Assembly (NCBI GenBank): GCA_016200665.1
Contig: JACQEG010000111.1
Coordinates: forward strand, 1-45,800
Length of the DNA stretch: 45,800 nucleotides
Source of the DNA: Chloroflexota bacterium
GTDB taxonomy: Bacteria; Chloroflexota; Limnocylindria; Limnocylindrales; CSP1-4
Direction: 5' to 3'
Shown: positions 36,235 through 45,797 of the stretch, one piece after another
Numbering within the stretch: position 1 is the first letter of the stretch
Layout of the letters: each line of letters begins with the position of its first letter
Translations under genes and position numbers: made by a program
Notes under the pieces: generated by a model
What the model was told of the DNA's origin: nothing
Databases searched by the model: none
What the model saw: the letters and a program-made list of their open reading frames with translations, nothing else

Positions 36235-36966
36235 ATGCCTGGCCTCCGCCATCGACGTCGGGCGACGTACCTGTTGCGATTGATCCTGGCCGGCCTGGTG
36301 GCGACGCTGGCAGTCGCGGCCTGCGGGCCCAGCGACGGGTCGGCGACGCCGGGCATCGGCCGGGCGTCCGGCGAGCCGACCGAGCGGCCGATCGCGACGG
36401 TGCCGGCGGATCCCACCCTCGCGGCGGCGGTCGGGCCGTGGCGGCGCGTCCCGGCCAAGGCGGATCCCGCGTTCGGCGCCACGTTCGTCGCGGGCTGCCG
36501 CGCCGCGGAGGCGGCCATCGGCTCGATGCCGGCCAGGGTCGTCGACGTGCGCGGCCGAGGCTGGATCACCGTGCTGCTCGCCTCCGACACGGCGGCGTTC
36601 CTGTGCCGGACGACCGTGGACGACCCGGCACACCCCGTCGAGATCCGGTCGGTCACCGTCCCGAGCGCCACCATCGCCACCGACCAGATCGACCTCGCGC
36701 TCTGGACGCAGGTCCGGATCTCGCCCGAGACGATCACCTATGCCGTCGGGCGGGTCGGACCGGAGCCCGCGGATGTCATCGGTGGCTACGTCGACCAGAC
36801 CTTCGTCTTCGCGACGCACGAGAACGGCTGGTGGGTCGCGTGGTGGCCACCGCAGGCCGCATCGGACGGCTTCGCCGCGGTCGACCACGGTCATGTCGTG
36901 CTGAACGAGGTCAAGGCGCCCGCCAGCGGCGAGTTCCCGGACGCTTCGGCGGGCGCGTCGCCCTAG
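36235..36966 (+). CDS. Hypothetical lipoprotein
   Basis: Signal peptide with lipobox (LAVAACGPS) after ATG 36235. Confidence 0.6.
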   Translation: MPGLRHRRRATYLLRLILAGLVATLAVAACGPSDGSATPGIGRASGEPTERPIATVPADPTLAAAVGPWRRVPAKADPAFGATFVAGCRAAEAAIGSMPARVVDVRGRGWITVLLASDTAAFLCRTTVDDPAHPVEIRSVTVPSATIATDQIDLALWTQVRISPETITYAVGRVGPEPADVIGGYVDQTFVFATHENGWWVAWWPPQAASDGFAAVDHGHVVLNEVKAPASGEFPDASAGASP

Positions 36967-39671
36967 GGTGAACCGGCGGGCGCCGCGGGACGCGCGGAGG
37001 CCGCAACCGGGGTCGGGCCGGGCATCGCCAGGACGGTTGCCACGAGATCCTCGACGGCGGTGTCGGCGCCGATCGACATGAGCTCGGCCGCCCGCTCCGT
37101 GCCGAGCTTCTCGGCCGCCGTCGCCACCGGATCGGGCAGGTGGAGCACCTTGACCGGGGCGAGCATCACGGTCTTCTCGCGGACGAGCCTGTCGGTCGCT
37201 CCGGCGAACCGCGCCCCGAGCTCCGGATCGCCGTACTCGAGCTCGATGATCGCGGCCATGCCGAGGGCGCGGGCGAGGCCCGACGCGTTGTCGTTCGCGG
37301 CGAAGAATCGCAGCCCTTCCTGCATGCGCTGCCACGCGCGCTCGGGCTCACCGACCCGGTAGCCGATCGCCGATTGGAGGGTCTGGCTGTCCGCGACCTG
37401 GTAGGCCGCGCCGGCCCGCGTGAAGGCCTCGAGGTTCTGTCCCTCGAGCTCCCTCGCCCTGGCGTAGTCGCCGCCGAGGAAGACGCCGAGGACGAGCGCC
37501 TGGCGGGCGCGGTTCATCCCCTCCTCGTGGCTCGCCTGCGTGTAGAGGTCGAGGGCGAGCTGCTCGTGCTCCCGGACGCCCGGCACGTTGCCGCTCACGA
37601 CCGACATGAACCCCAGGTCGTAGTGGGCGTCGGCGACGAGAACCGGGTCGGCGATGCGCTCGGCGAGGGCAAGTCGCTCCTCGTAGGCGGCCGTCGCCGG
37701 CTCGAAGTCGTTCATCCAGTAGGCCAGCCCGCCCTCGGCGACGAGCCCGGCGATGCGCACTCGCGGATCGCCGGGCGAGGGCAGCGCCAGCAGCGGGGCC
37801 AGGAGCGCGCGGCCCTCCCGCAGCCGGCCACGCTGCTGGAACCAGCGCCACGTGGCGCCCATGACGCGGAGCCCGGTCGCCGGATCGGCCGCGGCAGTCG
37901 AGCGGGCGAGGACCGCGCGGAGGTTGTGGTCCTCGCGGTCGAAGCGCCGGATGGCAGCCTGCCCGCCGGCGACGAGGAGGACCTTGCCGAGCGACTCCGC
38001 GAGCTCGACGAAGACCGCCGAGTGGCGCGCCTCGGCGGCGGCCTGTTCGCCCGCGGCATCGAGGCGCTCCAGGGCGTACTCGCGCAGCAGCGGGTGCATC
38101 CCGAATCGCATCTCGACCGCATCGCCGTGATCCTCGGCCGGGGGCGCCTCCAGCCGGATCAGGCTCTTGTCCGCGAGGGATCCGAGGCCGTCCAGCAGGT
38201 CCATCCCGAGGTCGGCATCTGCGTCGGCCACGGCCTCCGCGGCCTCGACCGTCCAGCCGCCGGCGAACACCGCGAGTCGTCGAAAGAGCCGCCGCTCCGG
38301 CTCGCTGAGCAGGTCGTGGCTCCAGTCGATCGCCCCGCGGAGCGTCCGCTGGCGCTCCGGGACGTCACGGGCGCCGCCCGCGAGATCGAGGCTGCGGGCG
38401 AGGCGCTCGAGGATCTGCGACGGGCTGAGGAGTCGCACCCGTGCAGCCGCGAGCTCGATCGCCAGCGGCAGCCCGCCGAGGCGCTCGCAGATCTCGCGGA
38501 TCGCCCGATTCGCCTCGTCGTTGAGGGCCAGGTCCGGCCGGTGGGCGCGGGCCCGGTCCTCGAACAGGCGGACCCCGGCGCCCAGGTCCAGGGGCGGGAC
38601 GACGTAGCCCTGCTCGCCGGCGATCCGGAGGAGCTCGCGGCTCGTCACGACGATCCGGAGGTTCCGCGCGTCGCGAACCAGCCGCGCCACGCCATCCGCG
38701 GCGTCGGGCAGGAGCTGCTCGAGGTTGTCGACGACGAGCAGCGCGACCCGGTCGCGGAGGTGCGTCCGGAGCGCATCGGCGATCGGTCGCTCGGCCGATT
38801 CGCGGACGCCCAGGGCCGTCGCGATCGACGGCTCGAGCAGCGCGGCGTCGCGTACCGCCGCGAGATCGACGAACCAGACGCCGTGCGGGAAGCTCCGCCG
38901 CACCTCGTGGGCGAGCGCCAGCGCGAGGCGGGTCTTGCCGCTCCCGCCGGGCCCGGTCAGCGTCAGGATCCGGCTGCCGCCGAGGAGCCCGCGAAGGCGC
39001 TCCAGCTCCGATCCGCGGCCGACGAACGCCGTGACCTCGCCCGGCAGGTTCGACGGCACCTCGGTCGTGCGCAGCGCCCGGGCGTCATCGGCGGCGCCCG
39101 GCACGACCAGCCGGCACAGGCGCAGCGGCTCGTCGAAGTCCTTGACCGCCCGGAGGCCGTCGTCGACGAGCTCCGCGTCGCGGAGGTCCTCGGGCCGCTC
39201 GCCCGCCGGCGCGTCGAGCACCACCCCGACAACCTTCGCGAGCGTGTCCGAGACGACGACCTGGCGGCCATTGCCGGCGGCCGCGATCCGCGCCGCGTAG
39301 TTGACGTCGATCCCGACGTAGTCCTCCGGCGCCCCCTCGGCAAGCCCCTGGCGGAGGCGCCCCTCGCCGAGGTGGAGTCCCATCCGGACCTGGATCGGAG
39401 CGTCGGCCGGCCACGGCTCGGTGGCGAGCGCGCGCTGCGCCGCCGCTGCGGCCACGAGCGCATCGAGGGGTCGGCTGAAGGCCGCGAAGAACGCGTCGCC
39501 CTCGGTCTTGACGACGACCCCACCGTGGCCCTCGATCGCGGCTCGGAGGAGCTCGTCATGGCGAGCCACGATGCCCGCCCACGCGGCGGCGCCCACTGCC
39601 CGCTCGAGGCGCGTGGAGCCCTCGATGTCGGTGAACAGGAAGGTGACGGACGCACCGATCGGGAGACGCAT
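36963..39671 (-). CDS. Class III adenylate/guanylate cyclase domain fused to STAND (AfsR-like NTPase) and TPR-like repeats
   Basis: VTFLFTDIEGSTRLER...VVVKTEGDAFFAAF (cyclase), ILTLTGPGGSGKTRLALALA (P-loop), GLPLAIELAAARVRLLSP (NB-ARC GLPLA). Confidence 0.92.
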   Translation of the reverse strand: MRLPIGASVTFLFTDIEGSTRLERAVGAAAWAGIVARHDELLRAAIEGHGGVVVKTEGDAFFAAFSRPLDALVAAAAAQRALATEPWPADAPIQVRMGLHLGEGRLRQGLAEGAPEDYVGIDVNYAARIAAAGNGRQVVVSDTLAKVVGVVLDAPAGERPEDLRDAELVDDGLRAVKDFDEPLRLCRLVVPGAADDARALRTTEVPSNLPGEVTAFVGRGSELERLRGLLGGSRILTLTGPGGSGKTRLALALAHEVRRSFPHGVWFVDLAAVRDAALLEPSIATALGVRESAERPIADALRTHLRDRVALLVVDNLEQLLPDAADGVARLVRDARNLRIVVTSRELLRIAGEQGYVVPPLDLGAGVRLFEDRARAHRPDLALNDEANRAIREICERLGGLPLAIELAAARVRLLSPSQILERLARSLDLAGGARDVPERQRTLRGAIDWSHDLLSEPERRLFRRLAVFAGGWTVEAAEAVADADADLGMDLLDGLGSLADKSLIRLEAPPAEDHGDAVEMRFGMHPLLREYALERLDAAGEQAAAEARHSAVFVELAESLGKVLLVAGGQAAIRRFDREDHNLRAVLARSTAAADPATGLRVMGATWRWFQQRGRLREGRALLAPLLALPSPGDPRVRIAGLVAEGGLAYWMNDFEPATAAYEERLALAERIADPVLVADAHYDLGFMSVVSGNVPGVREHEQLALDLYTQASHEEGMNRARQALVLGVFLGGDYARARELEGQNLEAFTRAGAAYQVADSQTLQSAIGYRVGEPERAWQRMQEGLRFFAANDNASGLARALGMAAIIELEYGDPELGARFAGATDRLVREKTVMLAPVKVLHLPDPVATAAEKLGTERAAELMSIGADTAVEDLVATVLAMPGPTPVAASARPAAPAGSP

Positions 39672-39749
39672 CGGACGGGCCGCATCTTGGCACTGCGGCG
39701 GCGACCGCGTCGATGGCGCTCGGCGCGCGGCGGGCCGGCGAGCGAGCGG

Positions 39750-41450
39750 TCAGGCCTTGGTCAGCTCCTGGACCAGGCGGGTCAGGCCGAGCGGCCCGAG
39801 GGCGAGCGATCGCGCGTGCCAGCCCTTGAGGTCGAAGTCGCGGCCGGCGGCACGGGCGGCGGCCTTCGCGCCGTCGCGACCGGCGAGCCAGGCCCGTTCG
39901 CCCAGCTTGTACGCCGTCGCCTGGCTGGGCCACGAGAGGTACCGCAGGACCTCGCTCTCGGACTTCTCGTGGTCCATGCCCCCGGCGCGGGTCATGAACT
40001 CGATGGCACCCTCGTAGCCCCAGCGCTGGCCGGGCTTGCCGGACCAGTCCGGGTAGAGCGTCTCCGCGACCGGCGGGATCGGGCGGCCGGTGTGGAGCCC
40101 GATGTCCGCCACGACGCGGGCCGCGCGGAAGGCGTGGGCGCAGAGGAAGCCGAGGCGCGTCTCCGGGGTCCGGAACCAGCCGAGCTCGTCCATGAGCCGC
40201 TCGGCGTAGAGCGCCCAGCCCTCGCCGTGGGCCGAGACGAAGCCGAGCTTGTGGGCCCGGGTCAGGTGGACGAGGCGGATCGTCGCGCCCTGGAGGTGGT
40301 GGCCCGGGACGGCCTCGTGGTACACGGTGCTGACGTCGTCCCAGGTCGGGAAGCGGGTCCGGCCGACGGTGGGGAACCACGTCTGGCCGGGCCGCGACAG
40401 GTCCTCCGACGGCGGTGTGTAGTAGGCCGCGGCGGCACTGCCCTCAGGTGGGATCCGAACGATGCAGCGGCGGATCGACGGGTCGATGTCGAACTGCTGG
40501 CCGGACAGGCCCGCGATCGCCTCGTCGGTGAGGTATTGGAGCCAGGCTCGGTAGGCATCCACGCCTTCGATCATCCGGGCGGGATCCGTCGTCAGGAGCT
40601 CCTGGACCTCCAGGAACGAGGCGCCCGGCAGGATCCGCTCGCACTCCCTGGCCTTCTCGGCTTCGAGCCGGCCGAGCTCGTCCCAGCCCCAGGCGTAGGC
40701 CTCGTCGAGGTCGAGCTCGGTCCCGAGCAGGAACCGCGCCCAGGCCTGGTAGCGCTCCTCGCCGGAGCCGTCGACGTCGGTGGCCTTCGCGGCGTAATCC
40801 CGGCGCAGCCACTCGGCAAGACGGCCGTAGGCGTTGCCGGCGACCGTGGCCGCGTCCCTGAGCTCGCGGCCGAGCGCGCCGTCCGTCGCGCCAAACCTGT
40901 GGTCGTACTCGGCCACATAGCCCGCGAACCAGCCGCCCTCCCCATTGCCGGCCCAGGTCGCGCACTGGTCGGCGACGGCGAGAGCCTGGCGCCGCGCGGC
41001 CGGCCGGCCGTCCACGAGGCCCCGCTCGAGGCTCGCCCGGTACCCGGCCAGCGCGCCATCGACGGCGCGGAGGCGCTTCGCGATCGGCTGCCAGGCCTCG
41101 GCGGTGGAGCGGTCCATGAGGTCGAACACCGAGCGGGTGCTCGATGGCGGCCCGGTGATGATGCTCAGCCAGCGGTCGCGCTCGCCGGTATCGATCAACC
41201 CGACTTCGCCACCGAGGAAGTCCTGCATCCAGCCCCCGCCGAGGCGCTCCGCGTCGTCCTGCGCCGGATCGGCCTCCTGGAGCTCGTTGAGGGTCCGCTG
41301 GAGCAGGGCACGAATCGCCGCGAGGCCCTCGGGCGAGTAGTCCGTCAGGCGCGTGGGGTCGGCTTTGACGCCCCAGCGCTCGCCTCGGACCGGATCCAGG
41401 GCCGAGACATTGTCGACGTAGCGGCTGGAGATGTCCGTGATCGTGGCCAT
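39750..41450 (-). CDS. DUF885 family protein (putative metallopeptidase)
   Basis: VYHEAVPGHHLQGA (HExxH-like HEAVPGHH of DUF885) and general DUF885 layout. Confidence 0.88.
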   Translation of the reverse strand: MATITDISSRYVDNVSALDPVRGERWGVKADPTRLTDYSPEGLAAIRALLQRTLNELQEADPAQDDAERLGGGWMQDFLGGEVGLIDTGERDRWLSIITGPPSSTRSVFDLMDRSTAEAWQPIAKRLRAVDGALAGYRASLERGLVDGRPAARRQALAVADQCATWAGNGEGGWFAGYVAEYDHRFGATDGALGRELRDAATVAGNAYGRLAEWLRRDYAAKATDVDGSGEERYQAWARFLLGTELDLDEAYAWGWDELGRLEAEKARECERILPGASFLEVQELLTTDPARMIEGVDAYRAWLQYLTDEAIAGLSGQQFDIDPSIRRCIVRIPPEGSAAAAYYTPPSEDLSRPGQTWFPTVGRTRFPTWDDVSTVYHEAVPGHHLQGATIRLVHLTRAHKLGFVSAHGEGWALYAERLMDELGWFRTPETRLGFLCAHAFRAARVVADIGLHTGRPIPPVAETLYPDWSGKPGQRWGYEGAIEFMTRAGGMDHEKSESEVLRYLSWPSQATAYKLGERAWLAGRDGAKAAARAAGRDFDLKGWHARSLALGPLGLTRLVQELTKA

Positions 41451-41547
41451 GGGTTCGCGTACGCCCTTCGACCTCAGTCCCGGGAGCCTACCGCGTTCGG
41501 GTCGATGGGCCCTGCCGCGGTGTCGCCGCCGGAGGCAGGATCAGGTC

Positions 41548-42222
41548 GTGACGATGGCGCCGGCACTCCCCTACGGTCCGGTCGTGACCCGGTTCCTGCG
41601 GCCGCTCCAGCGAGCGCTGAACGTGGCGAATCGCGCCTCCGTGGCGCCGCTGCTGCGAGCGCGCCTCGGCTGGCTCCTCGGCACGCCGCTGACCGGTCAC
41701 CTGATGCTGCTGCGGACGCGTGGGCGCCGGACCGGCCTGCTCCGCGAAGCGCCGCTGGGCTACGTGATCCGGGACGGGGCCGTGTGGTGCGTGGCGGGCT
41801 ATGGGGTGACGACGCCGTGGTATCGCAACCTCGTCGATGACCACTCGGTGGAGGTGATCCTCCCGACTCGCCGATTCTCTGCGCTCGCCAGGCCGGTCGA
41901 CGACGAGGCGGAATGGTGCCTCGCCTTCCGGGCGCTGATCCGGAGCTTCGCGGTCGTCGGGCTGGCCGTCGTCGGCGACGTCTCCGGCCTGGACGATGCC
42001 GAGCTCTTCGAACGCTTCCATGCCCTGCCCGTGGTCCAGATCACGCCGGCTGACGGCCGCCGGCTGAGGCCGGGCGCCTTCGATCCCGGCGGGCGAGGCT
42101 GGCTCCTCGTCTACGGCGTCCCGGCCGCCGGGCTCGCGGTCGCACTCGCGCTCGGCGCGGCTGGCTGGAGGCCCGGGCAGGGCGGAGCCATGAGCGACTC
42201 GAGCATCGGGCCCGCCAGCTGA
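41548..42222 (+). CDS. Deazaflavin-dependent nitroreductase (DDN)-like protein
   Basis: LMLLRTRGRRTGLLREAPLGYVIRDGAVWCVAGYGVTTPWYRNLVDD; DDN/F420 split-barrel pattern. Confidence 0.7.
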   Translation: MTMAPALPYGPVVTRFLRPLQRALNVANRASVAPLLRARLGWLLGTPLTGHLMLLRTRGRRTGLLREAPLGYVIRDGAVWCVAGYGVTTPWYRNLVDDHSVEVILPTRRFSALARPVDDEAEWCLAFRALIRSFAVVGLAVVGDVSGLDDAELFERFHALPVVQITPADGRRLRPGAFDPGGRGWLLVYGVPAAGLAVALALGAAGWRPGQGGAMSDSSIGPAS

Positions 42223-43040
42223 CGCCACGTCCCGCCGTCGTGTCCGCCCGGGACGACCCGGACCGGGACATCCACGCCCCGCGCCGCGAGGCGGTGGGAC
42301 AGCTCGGCAGCCCCCGCTCGGACCCAGCCGTAGTCGCTGTCGCCGTCACCCAGGAAGAGCCGCAGCCCCGTCAGGCTCGCGGTCCGGACGAGCTGCATCG
42401 GGTCGTTCGCCGCCGGGTCGCCGTCGAACAGCCACTGGCGATCCTTCGGCGTTGTGACGAACGCTGCCGGACTGAGCGCCCCGACCCCGGCGAGCAGGGC
42501 GGGCCGGCTGAACGCCAGGTGGAGCGCGGCGAACCCGCCCATCGACAGCCCGCCGACGTAGCGGCTCGAGGCCCCGCCGCGATAGCCCAACGATGCCTCG
42601 ACCGCCGGCAGCAGCTCCTGCTCGAGGTAGCTCGCATACCGCCCGTGATCGAACTGGTCGGGGCCCGGCTGCGAGTCGACGCCATAGCTGTTGGCGATGA
42701 ACGCCGAGGCGATGACGACCGGGCAGATCCGACCTTCGTCGATCAGTGCCTGGGCGATCCCATCGACGTGGATCCCGTCACCGCCATGCCCGTCGAACCA
42801 CGACGCCTCGTCGGACCCGAAGCCGTGGAACAGGTACAGGAGCGCGAACGGCCGGGTCGGATCGAATCCGCGCGGCCGAAACACCAGGACCGGCATTGAC
42901 CGGCCGAGCGCCGCGCTCTCGACGGTGAGCCGGGCGACGCTCGTCGCCGGGTAGCTCGGAGCCGCGGCGGGCGGCGAGCACGCGACGACGCCAGAGACGA
43001 GGTACGCGAGGACGACGCCCAGCCCGAGCAGCCTTCGCAC
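42111..43040 (-). CDS. Secreted/lipoprotein esterase (esterase D / tributyrin esterase-like alpha/beta hydrolase)
   Basis: Lipobox VVACSPP; PFALLYLFHGFGSDEASW; GGLSMGGFAALHLA (GxSxG); GGHDGGTW. Confidence 0.85.
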   Translation of the reverse strand: MRRLLGLGVVLAYLVSGVVACSPPAAAPSYPATSVARLTVESAALGRSMPVLVFRPRGFDPTRPFALLYLFHGFGSDEASWFDGHGGDGIHVDGIAQALIDEGRICPVVIASAFIANSYGVDSQPGPDQFDHGRYASYLEQELLPAVEASLGYRGGASSRYVGGLSMGGFAALHLAFSRPALLAGVGALSPAAFVTTPKDRQWLFDGDPAANDPMQLVRTASLTGLRLFLGDGDSDYGWVRAGAAELSHRLAARGVDVPVRVVPGGHDGGTWRQLAGPMLESLMAPPCPGLQPAAPSASATASPAAGTP

Positions 43041-43073
43041 GCTGCCGGAGACGCCCCGTGCGGGGACCTTGTG

Positions 43074-43946
43074 TCAGCCCGGCAGCGACCCAAGCTCCTC
43101 GTCGCGCCAGGCCACGGTGGCGGGCACGTTGTTGAACGTGTAGACGTGGAGCCCCGTCACCTTCGCGTCCGGGTTGGCGATGAGCGATGACAGGTCTTCG
43201 AGGAGGCCCGTCGGGCGGTAGGTGCCGCCGGATCGCAGGAGCTGGGCGACGAACCGCCGGTTCTTCAGCACGAACCGGCTGGCGTCCCGGACGCCGATCC
43301 GGGCGCTGATCGAGATGAGCTTCGGGATCTCGGCGACGCCCGGGATCCCGATCCGAACGGGGAGCGAGATCCCCTGGGCGCGGCGGCCCGCGAGCCATGT
43401 CTCGATCGCCTTTGGATCGAAGCACAGCTGGGTCGTCATGGACGTCGCGTAACGGGCCTTGGCCTCGAGCGCCGCGAGGAGCGCCCCATCGGGGATCGTC
43501 GGGTGGCCCTGCGGATAGCACGGGATGCCGACCTCGCGCGGCAGGACGCCGAGGTCGTCCATCGCCTCGAGCAGCGACAGGCCGTCGGCGAACTCGCCGG
43601 GCGTCTCCTCGTCGCCACCGACGACGAATGCTCGATCGATGTTCGCGTCCGTGAGCCTAGCCATGAGCTCGGTGAGGTGGTGGTCGTCACGGATCATCCG
43701 CGCGGACAGGTGGGGGACGACGTGGTGGCCGGCCCGCTCCAGCTCGATCGCGAGGTCGATCGTCGCCTCGATGCCTTTCGCCGGCGAGGCGGTCACGGAG
43801 ATCGTCGATCCGGGTGGCAGCGCGGCCGCCTGGTCACGGGCGTTCCTGAGCGGGATCAGCTCCCAGGTGGGATCCGCGAGGACGCGGGCGAGGGCGGCGC
43901 GGCCCCGGTCGTCGAGGGCGTTACCTCTGCGGAACAGGCCCCTCAC
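43074..43946 (-). CDS. Methylenetetrahydrofolate reductase-like (MetF family)
   Basis: SVTASPAKGIEATIDLAIELERAGHHVVPHLSARMIRDDHHL, AFVVGGDEETPG, YATSMTTQLCFDPKAIETW. Confidence 0.82.
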   Translation of the reverse strand: MRGLFRRGNALDDRGRAALARVLADPTWELIPLRNARDQAAALPPGSTISVTASPAKGIEATIDLAIELERAGHHVVPHLSARMIRDDHHLTELMARLTDANIDRAFVVGGDEETPGEFADGLSLLEAMDDLGVLPREVGIPCYPQGHPTIPDGALLAALEAKARYATSMTTQLCFDPKAIETWLAGRRAQGISLPVRIGIPGVAEIPKLISISARIGVRDASRFVLKNRRFVAQLLRSGGTYRPTGLLEDLSSLIANPDAKVTGLHVYTFNNVPATVAWRDEELGSLPG

Positions 43947-44023
43947 CGGCGTGCGCGCACTCGGCCGGGCGAGCCCCGGCGCGCGACTGGACTGTCAGAC
44001 CAGTCTGGAGCGCACGTTGCAGC

Positions 44024-44048
44024 GAAACTCGACCCCGGGTCGAGTTTC
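44024..44048. promoter_or_regulatory. 12-bp-arm perfect palindrome in the mttB-metF spacer
   Basis: GAAACTCGACCC-C-GGGTCGAGTTTC. Confidence 0.8.
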
Positions 44049-44098
44049 CGACCGAATCCGCCGGCGCCGGCCTGGATTTGGGCCCGAGATCGTCCGGA

Positions 44099-44158
44099 AC
44101 TCGACTGCCAGTCCGAAATCGTCGCAGGTTGTCCCCACAGCTGGACTAGCAGTCGAGT
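44099..44158 (-). promoter_or_regulatory. 16-bp imperfect inverted repeat in the mttB-metF spacer
   Basis: ACTCGACTGCCAGTCC (44099-44114) and GGACTAGCAGTCGAGT (44143-44158); the single mismatch is a G-U pair in minus-strand RNA. Confidence 0.8.
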
Positions 44159-44240
44159 CGGCGCCGTCCGCGGACCGCCGGGCGCCCGCGGAGCGCGAGG
44201 CCGCCGCTTCGGCCGGGGATCGCCCGCGCGACCCCGGAGC

Positions 44241-45797
44241 CTAGACATCGGAATCGGGGGAGGACGCCTTGCGCCTGGCGATGTAGTCGAGCAGGGCCTC
44301 GTCGACGGCGGCGTCGATCGGGGGCGCCTCGTACTCGCGGAGCATCCGCTTCCAGATCGCGTTCGCGCGCTGCGCGGCATCGAGCGAGCCCGCCTCCTGC
44401 CACTGCTCGAACGAGTTGTTGTCCGCGGTCTCGGCCCGGTAGAAGGCGGTCTCGAAGTTCGCCAGCGTGTGGCTGTTGGCGAGGAAATGGACGCCCGGGC
44501 CGTTCTCGATGATCGCCTCGACAGCCTGCCCGTTGTGGCTCATGTCGACGCCCTTCGCGAACACCGCGGCCATCCCGCACTGGTCGGCGTCGAGGATGAA
44601 CTTCTCGTAGCCGATGGAGAGGCCGCCCTCGAGCCAGCCCGCGGCGTGGAGCACGAAGTTCACGCCGGCGAGGACGGTCGGCTGGAAGGTGTTCGCCGAT
44701 TCGTAGGCGGCCTGGGCGTCGGCGACCTTGGAGGCGCAGAGGTTGCCGCCGGAGCGGAACGGCACGCCGAGCCGCCGCGCGAGCGCGGCCATGACATAGA
44801 GGACCAGTGCCGGCTCGGGGGTGCCGAAGGTGGGCGCTCCCGACTGCATCGAGATCGATGACGCGAACGACCCGAGGACGACCGGTGCGCCCGGGCGCAC
44901 GAGCTGGACGAACGCCATCCCGGCGAGCGCCTCGGCGAGGGTCTGGGCGCAGACACCGGCGGCGGTCACCGGGGCCATCGCGCCGGCGAGGATGAACGGC
45001 GTGATGAGCGTCGCCTGGTTGGCCTGGGCATAGACCCGTGCCGCGCCGAGCATCGTCGAGTCCCACACGAGCGGCGAGTTGGCGTTGATCAGGCTCAGGA
45101 CCACCGCGTGGTCCTCGAGGTAGCCCTCGCCGAACGCCAGTTTCGCCAGCTCGACGGTGTCGCGCGCCCGGTCGGGGTGCGTGACCGAGCCCATGAACGG
45201 CTTGTCGCTGTAGCGAATGTGGGAATAGACCATGTCGAGGTGCCGCTTGTTGACCGGCACGTCGACCGGCTCGCAGATCGTCCCGCCCGAGTGGTGGAGG
45301 TGCGGGCTGAGGTATGTCAGCTTCACGAAGTTCCGGAAGTCCTCGATCGTGCCGTAGCGCCGGCCGTTGTCGAGGTCGCGCACGAATGGCGAGCCGTAGT
45401 TCGGGGCGAAGACCGTGTACGGGTCGCCGACGATCACGCTCCGCTCGGGGTTGCGGGCGTACTGGATGAAGCTCCGCGGCGCCGAGCGCTGGACGACGGC
45501 GCGACACATCCCACGCGGGAACCGGACGCGCTCGCCAACGACGTCCGCACCGGCCTCGCGCATGAGCCGCAGGGCGTCCGGATCGCCGCGGAAGTCAATC
45601 CCGACCTCCTGGAGGATCGTGTCGGCGTTGGCCTCGATCGTCGCGAGCCCCTCGTCGTCGAGGATCTCGACCGGCTTCAGGGCGCGGGTGATGTAGGCCT
45701 GCCGCTCCGCGCGAGAGGCCGTGCGGGCCGCGATCCGGGCGGCCCGGCCGCCGCCAGCGCGATGCCGCGGACTGTCGTCAGTCATCCAATGCCTCAC
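44241..45797 (-). CDS. Trimethylamine methyltransferase (MttB) superfamily protein, non-pyrrolysine type
   Basis: HHSGGTICEPVDVPVNKRHLDMVYSHIRYSDKPFMGSVTHPDRARDTVELAKLAFGE and overall MttB layout in one ORF without internal TAG. Confidence 0.88.
   Translation of the reverse strand: MRHWMTDDSPRHRAGGGRAARIAARTASRAERQAYITRALKPVEILDDEGLATIEANADTILQEVGIDFRGDPDALRLMREAGADVVGERVRFPRGMCRAVVQRSAPRSFIQYARNPERSVIVGDPYTVFAPNYGSPFVRDLDNGRRYGTIEDFRNFVKLTYLSPHLHHSGGTICEPVDVPVNKRHLDMVYSHIRYSDKPFMGSVTHPDRARDTVELAKLAFGEGYLEDHAVVLSLINANSPLVWDSTMLGAARVYAQANQATLITPFILAGAMAPVTAAGVCAQTLAEALAGMAFVQLVRPGAPVVLGSFASSISMQSGAPTFGTPEPALVLYVMAALARRLGVPFRSGGNLCASKVADAQAAYESANTFQPTVLAGVNFVLHAAGWLEGGLSIGYEKFILDADQCGMAAVFAKGVDMSHNGQAVEAIIENGPGVHFLANSHTLANFETAFYRAETADNNSFEQWQEAGSLDAAQRANAIWKRMLREYEAPPIDAAVDEALLDYIARRKASSPDSDV

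Noticed and set aside
37140-41840. 1566-aa plus-strand ORF
   Set aside because: Antisense to the cyclase-STAND and DUF885 genes; Arg/Asp/Glu/Val-rich shadow-frame composition typical of high-GC codon bias.
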